64,000 nucleotides of DNA from an uncultured Prevotella sp. (GTDB lineage Bacteria > Bacteroidota > Bacteroidia > Bacteroidales > Bacteroidaceae), in NCBI GenBank assembly GCA_944320285.1, contig CALUGX010000002.1:1-64000 (forward strand), written 5' to 3'. A program made the translations under genes and the position numbers. Shown here one piece after another: positions 7,944 through 16,973 of the stretch (position 1 is its first letter; each line of letters begins with the position of its first letter). The notes beneath the pieces were generated by a model. The model was not told the DNA's origin. It saw only the letters and a list, made by a program, of their open reading frames with translations, and made no database searches.

Positions 7944-9278
7944 ATGAACGCAGCAAACGTAGTTGAGAACCTGAAACAGCGGTTCCCCAACGAGCCTGAG
8001 TACATCCAGGCCGTAAGTCAGGTATTAGGAACAATCGAAGAGGAATACAACAAGCACCCGGAATTTGACCGTGCAAACCTCATTGAACGCCTCTGCATCC
8101 CCGACAGGATTATTCAATTTCGCGTGACATGGGTTGACGACAAGGGCAAAGTTCAGACGAACATGGGCTACCGCGTGCAGCACAACAACGTAATAGGCCC
8201 ATACAAGGGCGGCATAAGATTCCACCAGTCGGTTAACCAGAGCATCTTGAAATTCCTCGCCTTCGAGCAAACGTTCAAGAACTCGCTCACCACTTTGCCT
8301 ATGGGCGGTGCCAAGGGCGGCTCTGACTTCACGCCACGCGGCAAGAGCGACGCCGAGGTTATGCGTTTCTGCCAGGCCTTCATGAGCGAGCTATACCGTC
8401 ACATCGGTCCTGACGAAGACGTGCCTGCGGGAGACATAGGCGTAGGCGGACGCGAAGTAGCCTATATGTTCGGTATGTATAAGAAGCTCACCCACGAGTG
8501 GAGCGGAGTGCTCACAGGCAAGGGCTTGCAGTTCGGCGGCTCTCTCATCCGTCCCGAAGCCACCGGCTACGGCAACGTCTACTTCCTCGTGAATATGCTT
8601 AAGACGCGGGGCATCGACATCGCCGGCAAGACGGTACTCGTAAGCGGAGCCGGCAACGTGGCGCAGTACACCATTGAGAAGTGCATTGAGTTGGGAGCAA
8701 AAGTTGTCACCTGCTCAGACTCTGACGGATACATCTACGATCCGGACGGCATCGACCGCGAGAAGCTCGACTACATCATGGAGCTGAAGAACATAGAACG
8801 CGGCCGCATAAGAGAGTACGCCGAGAAGTACGGAGTGAAATACGTAGAGGGCGCGAAGCCGTGGTTTGAGAAAGGAGACATCGCCCTGCCATCGGCCACG
8901 CAGAACGAAATCAACGAAGAGGCGGCCAAGGCTCTCGTGGCCAACGGCGTAATCGCCGTGAGCGAGGGTGCGAATATGCCCACCACGCCGGAAGCCATCA
9001 AGGTGTTCCAGGACGCCAAGATACTCTACTCTCCCGGCAAGGCGGCCAACGCCGGAGGCGTGGCGGTGTCAGGCCTGGAGATGAGCCAGAACTCCGAGCG
9101 CCTGTCATGGAGCCGCGAGGAAGTAGACGCCAAGCTGCACGGCATCATGAACGACATTCACGAAAACTGCGTGAAGTACGGCACGGAGCCTGACGGATAC
9201 ATCAACTACGTGAAGGGTGCCAACATAGCCGGCTTCCTGAAAGTGGCCAAAGGCATGATGGCGCAAGGCATAGTGTAA
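7944..9278 (+). CDS. gdhA: NADP-type glutamate dehydrogenase
   Basis: A 444-aa hexameric-type glutamate dehydrogenase that interconverts 2-oxoglutarate plus ammonia and glutamate, the main ammonia-assimilation route in this phylum. The active-site lysine region reads MGGAKGGSDF (about 122-131), and a Rossmann segment reads VLVSGAGNVAQY (near 233). An in-frame upstream extension to 7782 exists but overlaps the promoter at 7847-7877. The ATG at 7944 gives the family's normal length and N-terminus (MNAANVVENLKQRF). It is monocistronic, with a strong terminator at 9304-9333. Confidence 0.95.
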   Translation: MNAANVVENLKQRFPNEPEYIQAVSQVLGTIEEEYNKHPEFDRANLIERLCIPDRIIQFRVTWVDDKGKVQTNMGYRVQHNNVIGPYKGGIRFHQSVNQSILKFLAFEQTFKNSLTTLPMGGAKGGSDFTPRGKSDAEVMRFCQAFMSELYRHIGPDEDVPAGDIGVGGREVAYMFGMYKKLTHEWSGVLTGKGLQFGGSLIRPEATGYGNVYFLVNMLKTRGIDIAGKTVLVSGAGNVAQYTIEKCIELGAKVVTCSDSDGYIYDPDGIDREKLDYIMELKNIERGRIREYAEKYGVKYVEGAKPWFEKGDIALPSATQNEINEEAAKALVANGVIAVSEGANMPTTPEAIKVFQDAKILYSPGKAANAGGVAVSGLEMSQNSERLSWSREEVDAKLHGIMNDIHENCVKYGTEPDGYINYVKGANIAGFLKVAKGMMAQGIV

Positions 9279-9303
9279 CCATATTTTTAAGGTAAAAAGA
9301 CGC

Positions 9304-9333
9304 AAAGGCGCGGCCGTATGTGGCCGCGCCTTT
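9304..9333 (+). terminator. gdhA intrinsic terminator
   Basis: aaaggcgcggcc (9304-9315) pairs with ggccgcgccttt (9322-9333), 6-nt loop, followed by a T-run. Confidence 0.9.
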
Positions 9334-9400
9334 TTTATCTTCAGACGTAAAGAAAATCACGATGTGCGCTCCCCATCGTGTGCAGCGGATTAGCGTCATA

Positions 9401-9440
9401 CCAAAAGGCACCTTTCGCATTGTAAAAGGTGTCCTTTTGG
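9401..9440. repeat. Dispersed palindromic element (ccaaaagg..ccttttgg)
   Basis: ccaaaaggcaccttt pairs with aaaggtgtccttttgg (one unpaired base). It is followed by aatgtaagatgccacgttttgcaaagc, which uses the same words as the elements at 86, 15049, 23504, 40519 and 51565. The remainder of the 9334-9643 gap holds only the promoter below. Confidence 0.6.
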
Positions 9441-9601
9441 AATGTAAGATGCCACGTTTTGCAAAGCAATCCGTAACATATTGATATTCAAAAGATTATC
9501 CTAAGAACATTAATCGGATATATCGCAAGACTATTCTGCACGCCGTGCCCGGCACATACAAATACCTACTTTTGGCGATTGCAGGGTTTACGTGCGCCAC
9601 G

Positions 9602-9609
9602 TATCTTTG
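9602..9609 (+). promoter_or_regulatory. -7 box TATCTTTG upstream of the xusA-like receptor
   Basis: TATCTTTG lies 34 bp before the chosen start. The TTTG upstream (9571) is 27 nt away, too far for a standard -33 box, so only the -7 element is convincing. I saw no clear Fur-type palindrome. Confidence 0.5.
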
Positions 9610-9643
9610 CAGCCGTAAACCAAATATCTACATTTCTATAAAT

Positions 9644-12037
9644 ATGTTTAAGTCAAACAGGTTGAAAACAGTGCTTTTGTTAACGCTATTAGTTATATCT
9701 GTAACGGTTTGCGCACAAGGCAATGACGAAGGACTGGTGTCAGGCCGCATAATATCCGATGACAAAAAGGCGGTAAGCTACGCCACGGTACAACTGAAGG
9801 GCACAAGCTACGGCAGTGCCACTAACGACGACGGGATTTATCACGTGAAGGCCCCTGCCGGCAAATACACTCTCGTAGTGTCGGCCGTAGGCTACAAGAC
9901 CGTGGAAAAGGAAGTGACCATCCATACCGGCGAACGCATCAAGATGAACGTCAAGATACGTGAGGAAGCGATACAGCTGGACGAGGTTTCGGTGGTGTCG
10001 GCCGGCGTAAGCCGCGTAAAACGCTCTGCCTACAACGCCGTGGCAATAGACACACGCGATATGCTCAACACGCCGAAAAGCCTTAGCGAAGCCTTGGCCA
10101 AGGCACCAGGACTGAAGCTGCGCGAGAGCGGCGGGGTAGGCTCGGATATGAACCTCATGCTCGACGGCTTCAGCGGCAAGCACGTCAAAGTGTTCATCGA
10201 CGGCGTGCCGCAAGAGGGTGTGGGCAGCTCGTTCGGTCTGAATAACATCCCCGTAAACTTCGCCGACCGCATAGAAGTATATAAAGGTGTCGTCCCCGTG
10301 GGCTTCGGCACAGACGCCATAGGCGGCGTAATCAACATCGTTACTAACAAGAAAAGGCGCAAGTGGTTCCTTGACGCGGCGTATTCATACGGCTCGTTCA
10401 ACACCCACAAGTCACACGTCAACTTCGGGCAGACCCTCAAGAACGGCTTTACCTATGAAATAAACGCCTTCCAGAACTACTCCGACAACGACTATTACGT
10501 GGACGCCCCGGTGTTCGACTTCGCCACCAACAGTCTCAACACCAAGCAGCCACACCGCGTCAAACGCTTCAACGACACATACCACAACGAAGCAGTAGTG
10601 GCAAAAGCCGGCTTCACAGGTCTGTCGTGGGCCGACCGCATCATGCTCGGCTTCACCTATTCACATATGTACAAGGACATACAGACGGGCGTAAGGCAGA
10701 AAACGGTGTTCGGTCAGAAGCACCGCCACGGCCACTCCCTCATGCCGTCATTCGAGTATTCTAAGCGCGACCTTTTCATAAAAGGCCTCAGTCTTGTGGC
10801 CACGGCCAACTACAACAGTAACATTACAACCAACGTAGACACTGCAACTTACCGATACAACTGGCTGGGCGAGCGACAGAAGAAGAGCGACGCCGGCGAG
10901 CAGTCGCACCAGTACACACGCTCTGACAACGACAACTGGAACGCCACCGTAACCCTTATCTACCGCATTGCGCAAGGACACACACTGACGTTCAACAACG
11001 TGTTCAACGCTTTTCGGCGCGAAAACACATCCTTGTTATACAAAACCGAGACGAAAGAGCCAATCAGCAAGCAGTCGCGCAAGAACATCGCGGGCCTGTC
11101 TTACCGCCTGATGACCTCAGAGAAGTGGAACGTCTCCGTCTTCGGCAAGTATTACAGCCTGTACGTTGCAGGACCTGTCGCCGTGGATGAGAACTCATCC
11201 GACTTTGTGCGACGCTCGCGCACGCTGGACTCCTGGGGCTTCGGCGCAGCCGGAACCTGCTTCATACTGCCCGGTCTCCAGGCCAAGTTATCATACGAAA
11301 GAGCTTACCGTCTGCCGACTGTGGAAGAGATGTTCGGCGACGAGGACCTTGAAACGGGCAGCGTAACACTGCGCCCGGAAAGCAGCCACAACGTCAACGT
11401 GAACCTAAGTTACCATAAGACGCTGGGACGGCACTCGCTATATGCCGAGGCCGGCATCATCTACCGCGACACAAAAGACTACATCCAACGCAGCATAGCT
11501 GAACTTAGCGGCAACCGCGAAGGTGCCTTCTATGAGAACTACGGCAAGGTAAAAACTACCGGATACAACTTCTCCGTGCGCTACAACCTCGGACGTTGGC
11601 TCAGCATTGGCGGCAACTTCACCCAAATGGACGTAAAAGACAACGAACGGACGATGGTTGGCAGCACCTCGGTAGTCAACCCCGTGTACGGTTCGCGTAT
11701 GCCAAATGTGCCATACCGGTTTGCCGACAGCGACGTAAACTTTTACTGGCACGGCTTCGGAGGAGACGGGAACGTGCTCACCGTGACATATGACAACCAG
11801 TACCTGCACAGCTTCTGCTACTATTCGGAGGGCGTACAGGCATCAAACCTGTCAGACTATATGGTGCCTACGCAGTTCTCACACAACCTTACACTCACCT
11901 ACAGCATCCGCAACGGGCGGTATAACTTCTCGGCAGAGTGCCGCAATTTCACAGACGAGAACCTCTATGACAACTTCAGCCTGCAAAAGGCCGGGCGCGC
12001 TTTCTATGCAAAAGTGAGGGTAAACCTTGGGAAGTGA
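9644..12037 (+). CDS. xusA: XusA-like TonB-dependent receptor for ferric (xeno)siderophores
   Basis: A 797-aa outer membrane receptor. Starting at 9644 gives a clean signal peptide (MFKSNRLKTVLLLTLLVISV, cleaved after VCA). The longer in-frame extension to 9545 runs through the promoter. A CarboxypepD_reg domain follows (SGRIISDDKKAVSYATVQL), then a plug (DGFSGKHVKVFIDGVPQEG; GGVINIVTN) and the barrel, ending VRVNLGK. The assignment rests on context: a DUF4374 lipoprotein and a PepSY membrane protein follow in the same direction, the gene order of XusA-XusB-XusC (BT2065-BT2063 of B. thetaiotaomicron), which takes up ferric enterobactin made by other bacteria. The exact siderophore is not predictable. 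Confidence 0.8.
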   Translation: MFKSNRLKTVLLLTLLVISVTVCAQGNDEGLVSGRIISDDKKAVSYATVQLKGTSYGSATNDDGIYHVKAPAGKYTLVVSAVGYKTVEKEVTIHTGERIKMNVKIREEAIQLDEVSVVSAGVSRVKRSAYNAVAIDTRDMLNTPKSLSEALAKAPGLKLRESGGVGSDMNLMLDGFSGKHVKVFIDGVPQEGVGSSFGLNNIPVNFADRIEVYKGVVPVGFGTDAIGGVINIVTNKKRRKWFLDAAYSYGSFNTHKSHVNFGQTLKNGFTYEINAFQNYSDNDYYVDAPVFDFATNSLNTKQPHRVKRFNDTYHNEAVVAKAGFTGLSWADRIMLGFTYSHMYKDIQTGVRQKTVFGQKHRHGHSLMPSFEYSKRDLFIKGLSLVATANYNSNITTNVDTATYRYNWLGERQKKSDAGEQSHQYTRSDNDNWNATVTLIYRIAQGHTLTFNNVFNAFRRENTSLLYKTETKEPISKQSRKNIAGLSYRLMTSEKWNVSVFGKYYSLYVAGPVAVDENSSDFVRRSRTLDSWGFGAAGTCFILPGLQAKLSYERAYRLPTVEEMFGDEDLETGSVTLRPESSHNVNVNLSYHKTLGRHSLYAEAGIIYRDTKDYIQRSIAELSGNREGAFYENYGKVKTTGYNFSVRYNLGRWLSIGGNFTQMDVKDNERTMVGSTSVVNPVYGSRMPNVPYRFADSDVNFYWHGFGGDGNVLTVTYDNQYLHSFCYYSEGVQASNLSDYMVPTQFSHNLTLTYSIRNGRYNFSAECRNFTDENLYDNFSLQKAGRAFYAKVRVNLGK

Positions 12038-12138
12038 CGGGTGAATAATTAAGAGTGAATAATTAAATACATTATCTTTAAGGGCTTCACCAGCCCTGCA
12101 TTTCATCAATCAAATATTAATCATCAATAAATAAAGCA

Positions 12139-13569
12139 ATGAAGAAACATTATCTGTTGACCGGACTGCTCGTCATCGCGGCTTCCGGCGTGTTCTTTAC
12201 CTCATGTTCCGACGATGATAACGGAGGAGGAGGCTCAGGAGAAGACCTCGTGAAACCCTACGTGATAACCGGTACGGCTTCCGGGTCGGGCACTTCCGCC
12301 AACATCCTTACCTCGACAGAGAGCCTCGAAGGTGAAATTCCGCTCAGCGGACTTGCTAACGACGGTGCCACTTACTGGGTGTTCCACAGCAACAAGTACC
12401 TGTACGCCCTTAACTACCAGGACGGCGAGGACGGGACTACTTACTCTTACGTGCGTAACGCATCGACGGGAGAGATTGAGCAGAGGCCTATGGAGTATTT
12501 CGTCACACGCTTCACAAGCTACGGAATCTACGACAATGAAATCATAACGACATCGAGCGGCGAGGGCAATCCTGCATGGGCAGACCCTGTAACCCAGTAT
12601 ATCCCCTACGTGTTCAAGATATCGCACCTTGACGTTGTGAACGAAACGTTCTACTCGAACACTACAACCGACGGCGGAAGTGAAGGCGTCGTGGGCGACA
12701 GAAGCTACATCTGCGAGAACTTCCTGGGCAACGGAGAGTATGTCACGCTGTCGGGAATAGAGCAAGTGGGCAGCAAAATCTACTCTGCGGCGGTACCAAT
12801 GGGACTTACACAGTACGGCTGCCAGCAGTTCACCGATGCCGGACGCACGCAGTACAAGTACGTCCGTCCGGGCTATGAGGACCTTGTAAAGACCGAAGAC
12901 GGCGGCTCGAACAGCAGTGCTTACAAGAAAGGTGAGTTGCAATGGACACAGTATCCAGACGAGTGCTGGGTGGCGATATTCAGTGACAACACACTGACGG
13001 GAAAGAAGCTCCTGAAGACCGACAGGATAAGCTATGCCTGCGGACGCATGAAGTCGCAGTATTACCAGATGATATGGGGCACTGACGATGGACGCTACGT
13101 TTACGTCATATCACCCAGTTACGCCAAAACAATGGCCGACCCGCGTCAACAGACCAAGCTGCCGGCCGGCGTAGTGCGCATAGACACGCAGACCGAGGAG
13201 TTTGACGACTACTACTGCAATCTTGAGAACTTGTCGGCCAACGGCCTGATGCAGAGCTGGTACATGGGCGGGGACAACTTCCTGTTCCTCATGTACGACG
13301 CGCCGATTACGGCATCTGACAAGACTGCCAACCAGCTTGCAATCTTCAACGCCTCGGCCAAGACGCTTACAAAGGTAACCGGTCTGCCGGCAGACGTGTC
13401 GGGCTTCGGCAAGGCACCCTACTTCGAGAACGGATATGCTTACGTCTCGGTGAACACCGAAAGCGGCTATCCCGCCATCTGGAAAATCAGCCCGCAGTCA
13501 GGCGTGGCAACAATGGCACTCACCGTGAACGGAGCCACTACACTGACGGGAATAGGAAGAATTGATTAA
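12139..13569 (+). CDS. xusB: XusB-like DUF4374 siderophore-binding lipoprotein
   Basis: A 476-aa protein with a lipoprotein signal (lipobox FFTSC, Cys23) followed by a DDDNGGGG linker that fits a Bacteroidetes lipoprotein export signal, so it is probably surface exposed. The remainder looks like a DUF4374 beta-propeller with repeating hydrophobic/aromatic strands. In B. thetaiotaomicron the equivalent, XusB, binds ferric enterobactin and passes it to the XusA receptor. Here it lies 101 bp after the receptor. A short hairpin (agggct..agccct, 12081-12097) sits in that gap and could set relative expression, but this is not shown. Confidence 0.82.
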   Translation: MKKHYLLTGLLVIAASGVFFTSCSDDDNGGGGSGEDLVKPYVITGTASGSGTSANILTSTESLEGEIPLSGLANDGATYWVFHSNKYLYALNYQDGEDGTTYSYVRNASTGEIEQRPMEYFVTRFTSYGIYDNEIITTSSGEGNPAWADPVTQYIPYVFKISHLDVVNETFYSNTTTDGGSEGVVGDRSYICENFLGNGEYVTLSGIEQVGSKIYSAAVPMGLTQYGCQQFTDAGRTQYKYVRPGYEDLVKTEDGGSNSSAYKKGELQWTQYPDECWVAIFSDNTLTGKKLLKTDRISYACGRMKSQYYQMIWGTDDGRYVYVISPSYAKTMADPRQQTKLPAGVVRIDTQTEEFDDYYCNLENLSANGLMQSWYMGGDNFLFLMYDAPITASDKTANQLAIFNASAKTLTKVTGLPADVSGFGKAPYFENGYAYVSVNTESGYPAIWKISPQSGVATMALTVNGATTLTGIGRID

Positions 13570-13690
13570 TCGGCAAACGGGTGGCAAACAGGCAAATGAC
13601 CGGCTGGCAAAGGCGTTGCTTTCATGCGTCAACGCGTCTGCCCTTACTTACCCGGCATTTGTCTGCTTGTCGCCCGCCCGCTTGTCAACT
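13570..13690. repeat. Degenerate inverted repeat with ggcaaac-type units
   Basis: The gap between xusB and xusC reads ggcaaac..ggtggcaaacaggcaaatg on the left and catttgtctgcttgtcgcccgcccgcttgtc on the right, an imperfect inverted repeat around about 60 bp. Related words (gacaaatgacgagctgacaagc) recur at 25255-25285. Confidence 0.45.
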
Positions 13691-13697
13691 ATAAAAC

Positions 13698-14852
13698 ATG
13701 AAACGCATTTTCCGCAAAATACACCTCTGGCTGTCAGTGCCTTTCGGAGTTGTGATAATCCTCGTATGCTTCTCCGGAGCCATGCTTGTGTTCGAGAATG
13801 AAATAACCAGACTCATCAACAACGACATATATAAGGTGGAGAAAACCACCGCCAGCTCCATGTCCGTTGACGCTGCAGCGAAGATTGTTGCACAGAAGCT
13901 ACCCGACAATGTGCGCGTCACGGGAGTAACCGTAAGCCAAAACCCGTCAGATGCTTACAAAATAAACCTGTCCAAACCAAAACGCGCCGCAATTTACGTA
14001 GACCAATACACCGGTGAAATTAAAGGACGTCAGGAACGTCCGGAGTTTTTCACATTTATGTTCAGACTTCACCGCTGGCTGCTCGATTCCGGGAAACCTG
14101 AAGGCAGGCCGGCATGGGGCAAGATTATCGTAGGCGTGTCTACCATCATGTTTGTCTTGGCGTTAATGTCAGGCATCGTAATTTGGTGGCCTAAAACACG
14201 CAGAGCGTTACATAACAGCATGAAAATAACCATGCGCAAAGGGAGTTTCCGCCTCTGGCGGAGCCTCCACGTGGCTGGCGGGATGTATGCAGCGGTGCTG
14301 CTTTTGGCTATGGCCTTAACCGGCCTCACATGGTCGTTCCCGTGGTACCGCACGGCTTTTTACTCCGTATTCGGAGTTGAAATGGCGGCAAAGAACACTC
14401 CTCACAACGGCAAGAAAGGCAAAGAAGGCGCACACACGAAAAAGGAAAAGACCGAAGGGAAACGTCTCACCGGCACGGCACAGCCTGACGTATGGCAAAA
14501 TGTCTACAACCGTTTACGGGCAGACAATCCAAGTGCAGAGTCAATAACTATCGGCGACGGCACGGCGTCCGTATCGTTCGGAGGATTTGGCAACACCCGC
14601 GCAGCCGACAACTATACATTCGACATTAACACGGGAAGCATCACGTCCACGACGAAATATCCCGAAGCCAAGCCTTCATCAAAAATGCGGGGCTGGATTT
14701 ATTCCGTTCACGCGGGAACGTTCGGAGGCCTGACAACCCGAATATTATGGTTCATCGCCGCCTTATTTGGTGCAATATTGCCTCTCACGGGATACTATTT
14801 ATGGATACGCCGGTTATCAAGGAAGAAGAGTCAAACCGCCGACGCAGGATAA
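13698..14852 (+). CDS. xusC: XusC-like PepSY-domain inner membrane protein, probable ferric-siderophore reductase
   Basis: A 384-aa PepSY-associated TM protein. Hydrophobic segments lie near residues 10-35, 145-170, 190-220 and 345-370. A PepSY domain sits between the first two (about 60-115), and a second PepSY-like segment follows residue 270. Conserved His residues flank the membrane segments (RKIHLWL, RLHRWL, RSLHVAGG, YSVHAGTFGG), as in relatives proposed to carry heme and reduce ferric siderophores. A Lys/Gly/His-rich linker (about 230-255) separates the halves. It completes the Xus-like operon. Confidence 0.78.
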   Translation: MKRIFRKIHLWLSVPFGVVIILVCFSGAMLVFENEITRLINNDIYKVEKTTASSMSVDAAAKIVAQKLPDNVRVTGVTVSQNPSDAYKINLSKPKRAAIYVDQYTGEIKGRQERPEFFTFMFRLHRWLLDSGKPEGRPAWGKIIVGVSTIMFVLALMSGIVIWWPKTRRALHNSMKITMRKGSFRLWRSLHVAGGMYAAVLLLAMALTGLTWSFPWYRTAFYSVFGVEMAAKNTPHNGKKGKEGAHTKKEKTEGKRLTGTAQPDVWQNVYNRLRADNPSAESITIGDGTASVSFGGFGNTRAADNYTFDINTGSITSTTKYPEAKPSSKMRGWIYSVHAGTFGGLTTRILWFIAALFGAILPLTGYYLWIRRLSRKKSQTADAG

Positions 14853-15048
14853 TCAACAAAGACTTAAGATTAAAACCACAGGCTTTGACATCACTCCTTT
14901 CCTGCTATTTTTGTGCAAGAAAAATCGTAACACACATCGCTTATACCCGTTGGGGGAATTATTCGCTCTCATCGTGACAGCCGCTTACGGTTTGTTACAT
15001 TTTAATGGCTTTTATTTACGGTTTTCACGCACTTTCGATTGGTTTGCA

Positions 15049-15083
15049 ATAGGCATCCTTTTACCGCGTAAAAGGATGCCTAT
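15049..15083. repeat. Dispersed palindromic element, 16-bp perfect stem
   Basis: ataggcatccttttac (15049-15064) pairs exactly with gtaaaaggatgcctat (15068-15083) around a 3-nt loop. Downstream words (gttttgcagaccgaaaggacacc) match the same family. Confidence 0.75.
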
Positions 15084-15198
15084 CAAAAGACGAAAGGCCA
15101 TGTTTTGCAGACCGAAAGGACACCGTTTAAAACTGTAACAATCAACGTACCTCTTCAAAATAATTCCGCCAACGGGTTCCATATAGGAATTAAATTGT

Positions 15199-15206
15199 TA
15201 TCTTTG
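15199..15206 (+). promoter_or_regulatory. -7 box TATCTTTG for the glycosyltransferase operon
   Basis: TATCTTTG followed by gcaaa, 35 bp before the ATG at 15241. No good -33 TTTG is seen at the usual spacing. Confidence 0.5.
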
Positions 15207-15240
15207 CAAACGCATTATTCAAAGAATACATATACCCGAT

Positions 15241-16953
15241 ATGCACAAACAGATTAACCGTTACACGTTGATATTGTTGGCACTGTGCGTGGTTTCGCTC
15301 ATCATATTCCTCGGCAACGCCTGTTTCAACACCAAGGGTGAGCCGCGCGAAGCCATCGTAGCCTTGTCGATGCTGAAATACGGCAACTGGATTTTACCCG
15401 TGAACAACGGCGTTGACATTGCCTACAAGCCGCCTTTCTTTCATTGGTGCATTGCCGTCCTGTCGATGCTTCAGGGTTACGTCAGCGAATTCACGGCGCG
15501 ACTGCCGTCGGCACTTGCGCTTACGGCAATGACTGTGGCCGGCTTCAGGTTTTACGCCCGGCGCGCCACCGCCGGCGTGGCCATGATTGCAGCCATAATA
15601 ACGCTTACGAACTTTGAAATGCACCGCGCCGGCACAAACTGTCGTGTTGACATGGTGCTTACGGCAGCCATCGTGTTGGCTCTTTATGCACTTTACCGCT
15701 GGACCGAGCGTGGAATGCACGGTCTGCCGTGGGCTGCAGTGCTGGCCATGAGCGTGGCGTTCCTGACAAAAGGGCCTGTGGGAGTGCTGCTGCCGTGCTT
15801 GGTGGCGTTCGTGTATATGTGGATACGTGGTGCGGGCTTCGGACGTCTGTTGTGGAAGTTCGCTTTGGCCGCGACAGTCTCGTGCGTGCTACCGCTGTGC
15901 TGGTATGTAGCGGCATGGACACAGGGCGGGGATAATTTCCTTGAACTGGTTTACGAAGAAAACGTATTGCGCTTCGTTGGCAAGATGTCTTACTCGTCAC
16001 ACGTCAACCCGTGGTGGTATAACGTGGTGACGGTGGTTGCGGGCTATGTGCCTTATACGCTGTTGGTGGTGATGTCGCTCTTTGTCCTTAAATATAAGAA
16101 GGTAAACGGAAAGCCCCGTGAATGGTGGGAGAAGTTCCGCACATACATCAGGAATATGGATGACGTGCGCCTGTTCTCGCTGCTTGCAATAGTGATAATC
16201 TTCGTTTTCTACTGCATCCCCAAGAGCAAGCGCAGCGTTTACCTGTTGCCGATATATCCGTTCATGGCATATTTCTTGTCTGAATACGTGATTTTCCTCG
16301 CCAAACAACACCTCCGCACACTGCGTGCTTTCGGCTATGTATTGTGCGCCTTGGCCGTAATCGTGCTCGGAGTGTTCATTGCCGTGCGGACCGGCATGAT
16401 GCCCGAAACTATCTTCAGCGGCAAGCACGCCGCCGAGAACATTGCCTTCATGCGTGCTATCGAGACGACACCACTCGGCGTCATCGGATGTTTGTCCGTG
16501 GCTATGCCTATTATAGCCGGTGTGACGTTTATCATTTCAAAACGATACAGTCTGCGTAGCCAAATCATCTCTCTGCTCTGCGTGCCTTTCGCCATTTTCT
16601 TCTCACTTGACGGATGGTACACCCCGACTGTGCTTAATGTCAAGACAGACCTCGGCGTGGCACAACAGTTGTGCAAAGCTGTGCCAACGGGCGATATGTA
16701 CTGGTTCACAAGAAAAGAACAAAGTGCCGACCCGATACGTCCGTTCACCGTGAACTTTTACTTAAACGACCGCGTAAAAACGTTTGACGACTTCAGACCT
16801 GCAAGCGGATACTTGCTCACCTCTGACGAAGACTTACCTGTCTTCAATGAGCGTCATCCAGGATATGCAATAACCGAAGTGGCCGACTATAACCATCGAA
16901 GCTGTGACACCAAGCAATGGTATAAATTGTATAAGTTCAAAAAGATGGAATAA
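15241..16953 (+). CDS. ArnT-like (GT83-type) integral membrane glycosyltransferase
   Basis: A 570-aa polytopic protein of the GT-C fold. It shows the family's periplasmic catalytic region near the N-terminus (KGEPREAIVALSML, about 33-46, where ArnT has an acidic residue for catalysis) and YKPPFFHW (about 63-70), followed by 10 or more hydrophobic segments and a soluble C-terminal domain. Such enzymes move a sugar from a polyprenyl-phosphate donor to lipid A or another envelope acceptor. The GT2 gene 20 bp downstream probably makes that donor. The acceptor is unknown; aminoarabinose transfer should not be assumed. Confidence 0.78.
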   Translation: MHKQINRYTLILLALCVVSLIIFLGNACFNTKGEPREAIVALSMLKYGNWILPVNNGVDIAYKPPFFHWCIAVLSMLQGYVSEFTARLPSALALTAMTVAGFRFYARRATAGVAMIAAIITLTNFEMHRAGTNCRVDMVLTAAIVLALYALYRWTERGMHGLPWAAVLAMSVAFLTKGPVGVLLPCLVAFVYMWIRGAGFGRLLWKFALAATVSCVLPLCWYVAAWTQGGDNFLELVYEENVLRFVGKMSYSSHVNPWWYNVVTVVAGYVPYTLLVVMSLFVLKYKKVNGKPREWWEKFRTYIRNMDDVRLFSLLAIVIIFVFYCIPKSKRSVYLLPIYPFMAYFLSEYVIFLAKQHLRTLRAFGYVLCALAVIVLGVFIAVRTGMMPETIFSGKHAAENIAFMRAIETTPLGVIGCLSVAMPIIAGVTFIISKRYSLRSQIISLLCVPFAIFFSLDGWYTPTVLNVKTDLGVAQQLCKAVPTGDMYWFTRKEQSADPIRPFTVNFYLNDRVKTFDDFRPASGYLLTSDEDLPVFNERHPGYAITEVADYNHRSCDTKQWYKLYKFKKME

Positions 16954-16973
16954 AAGGGTAAGGAATAAGAACT

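Larger units (their letters stand above)
14853..15240. other. Gene-free gap with a palindromic repeat and a promoter
   Basis: No gene is supported here. It holds the dispersed palindromic element at 15049-15083 and, at its right end, the -7 box for the glycosyltransferase pair. In-frame stretches near the end of xusC and across this gap have no coding character of their own. Confidence 0.6.

Noticed and set aside
9545..9643. N-terminal extension of the XusA-like receptor
   Set aside because: It contains the -7 promoter box and would bury the signal peptide.
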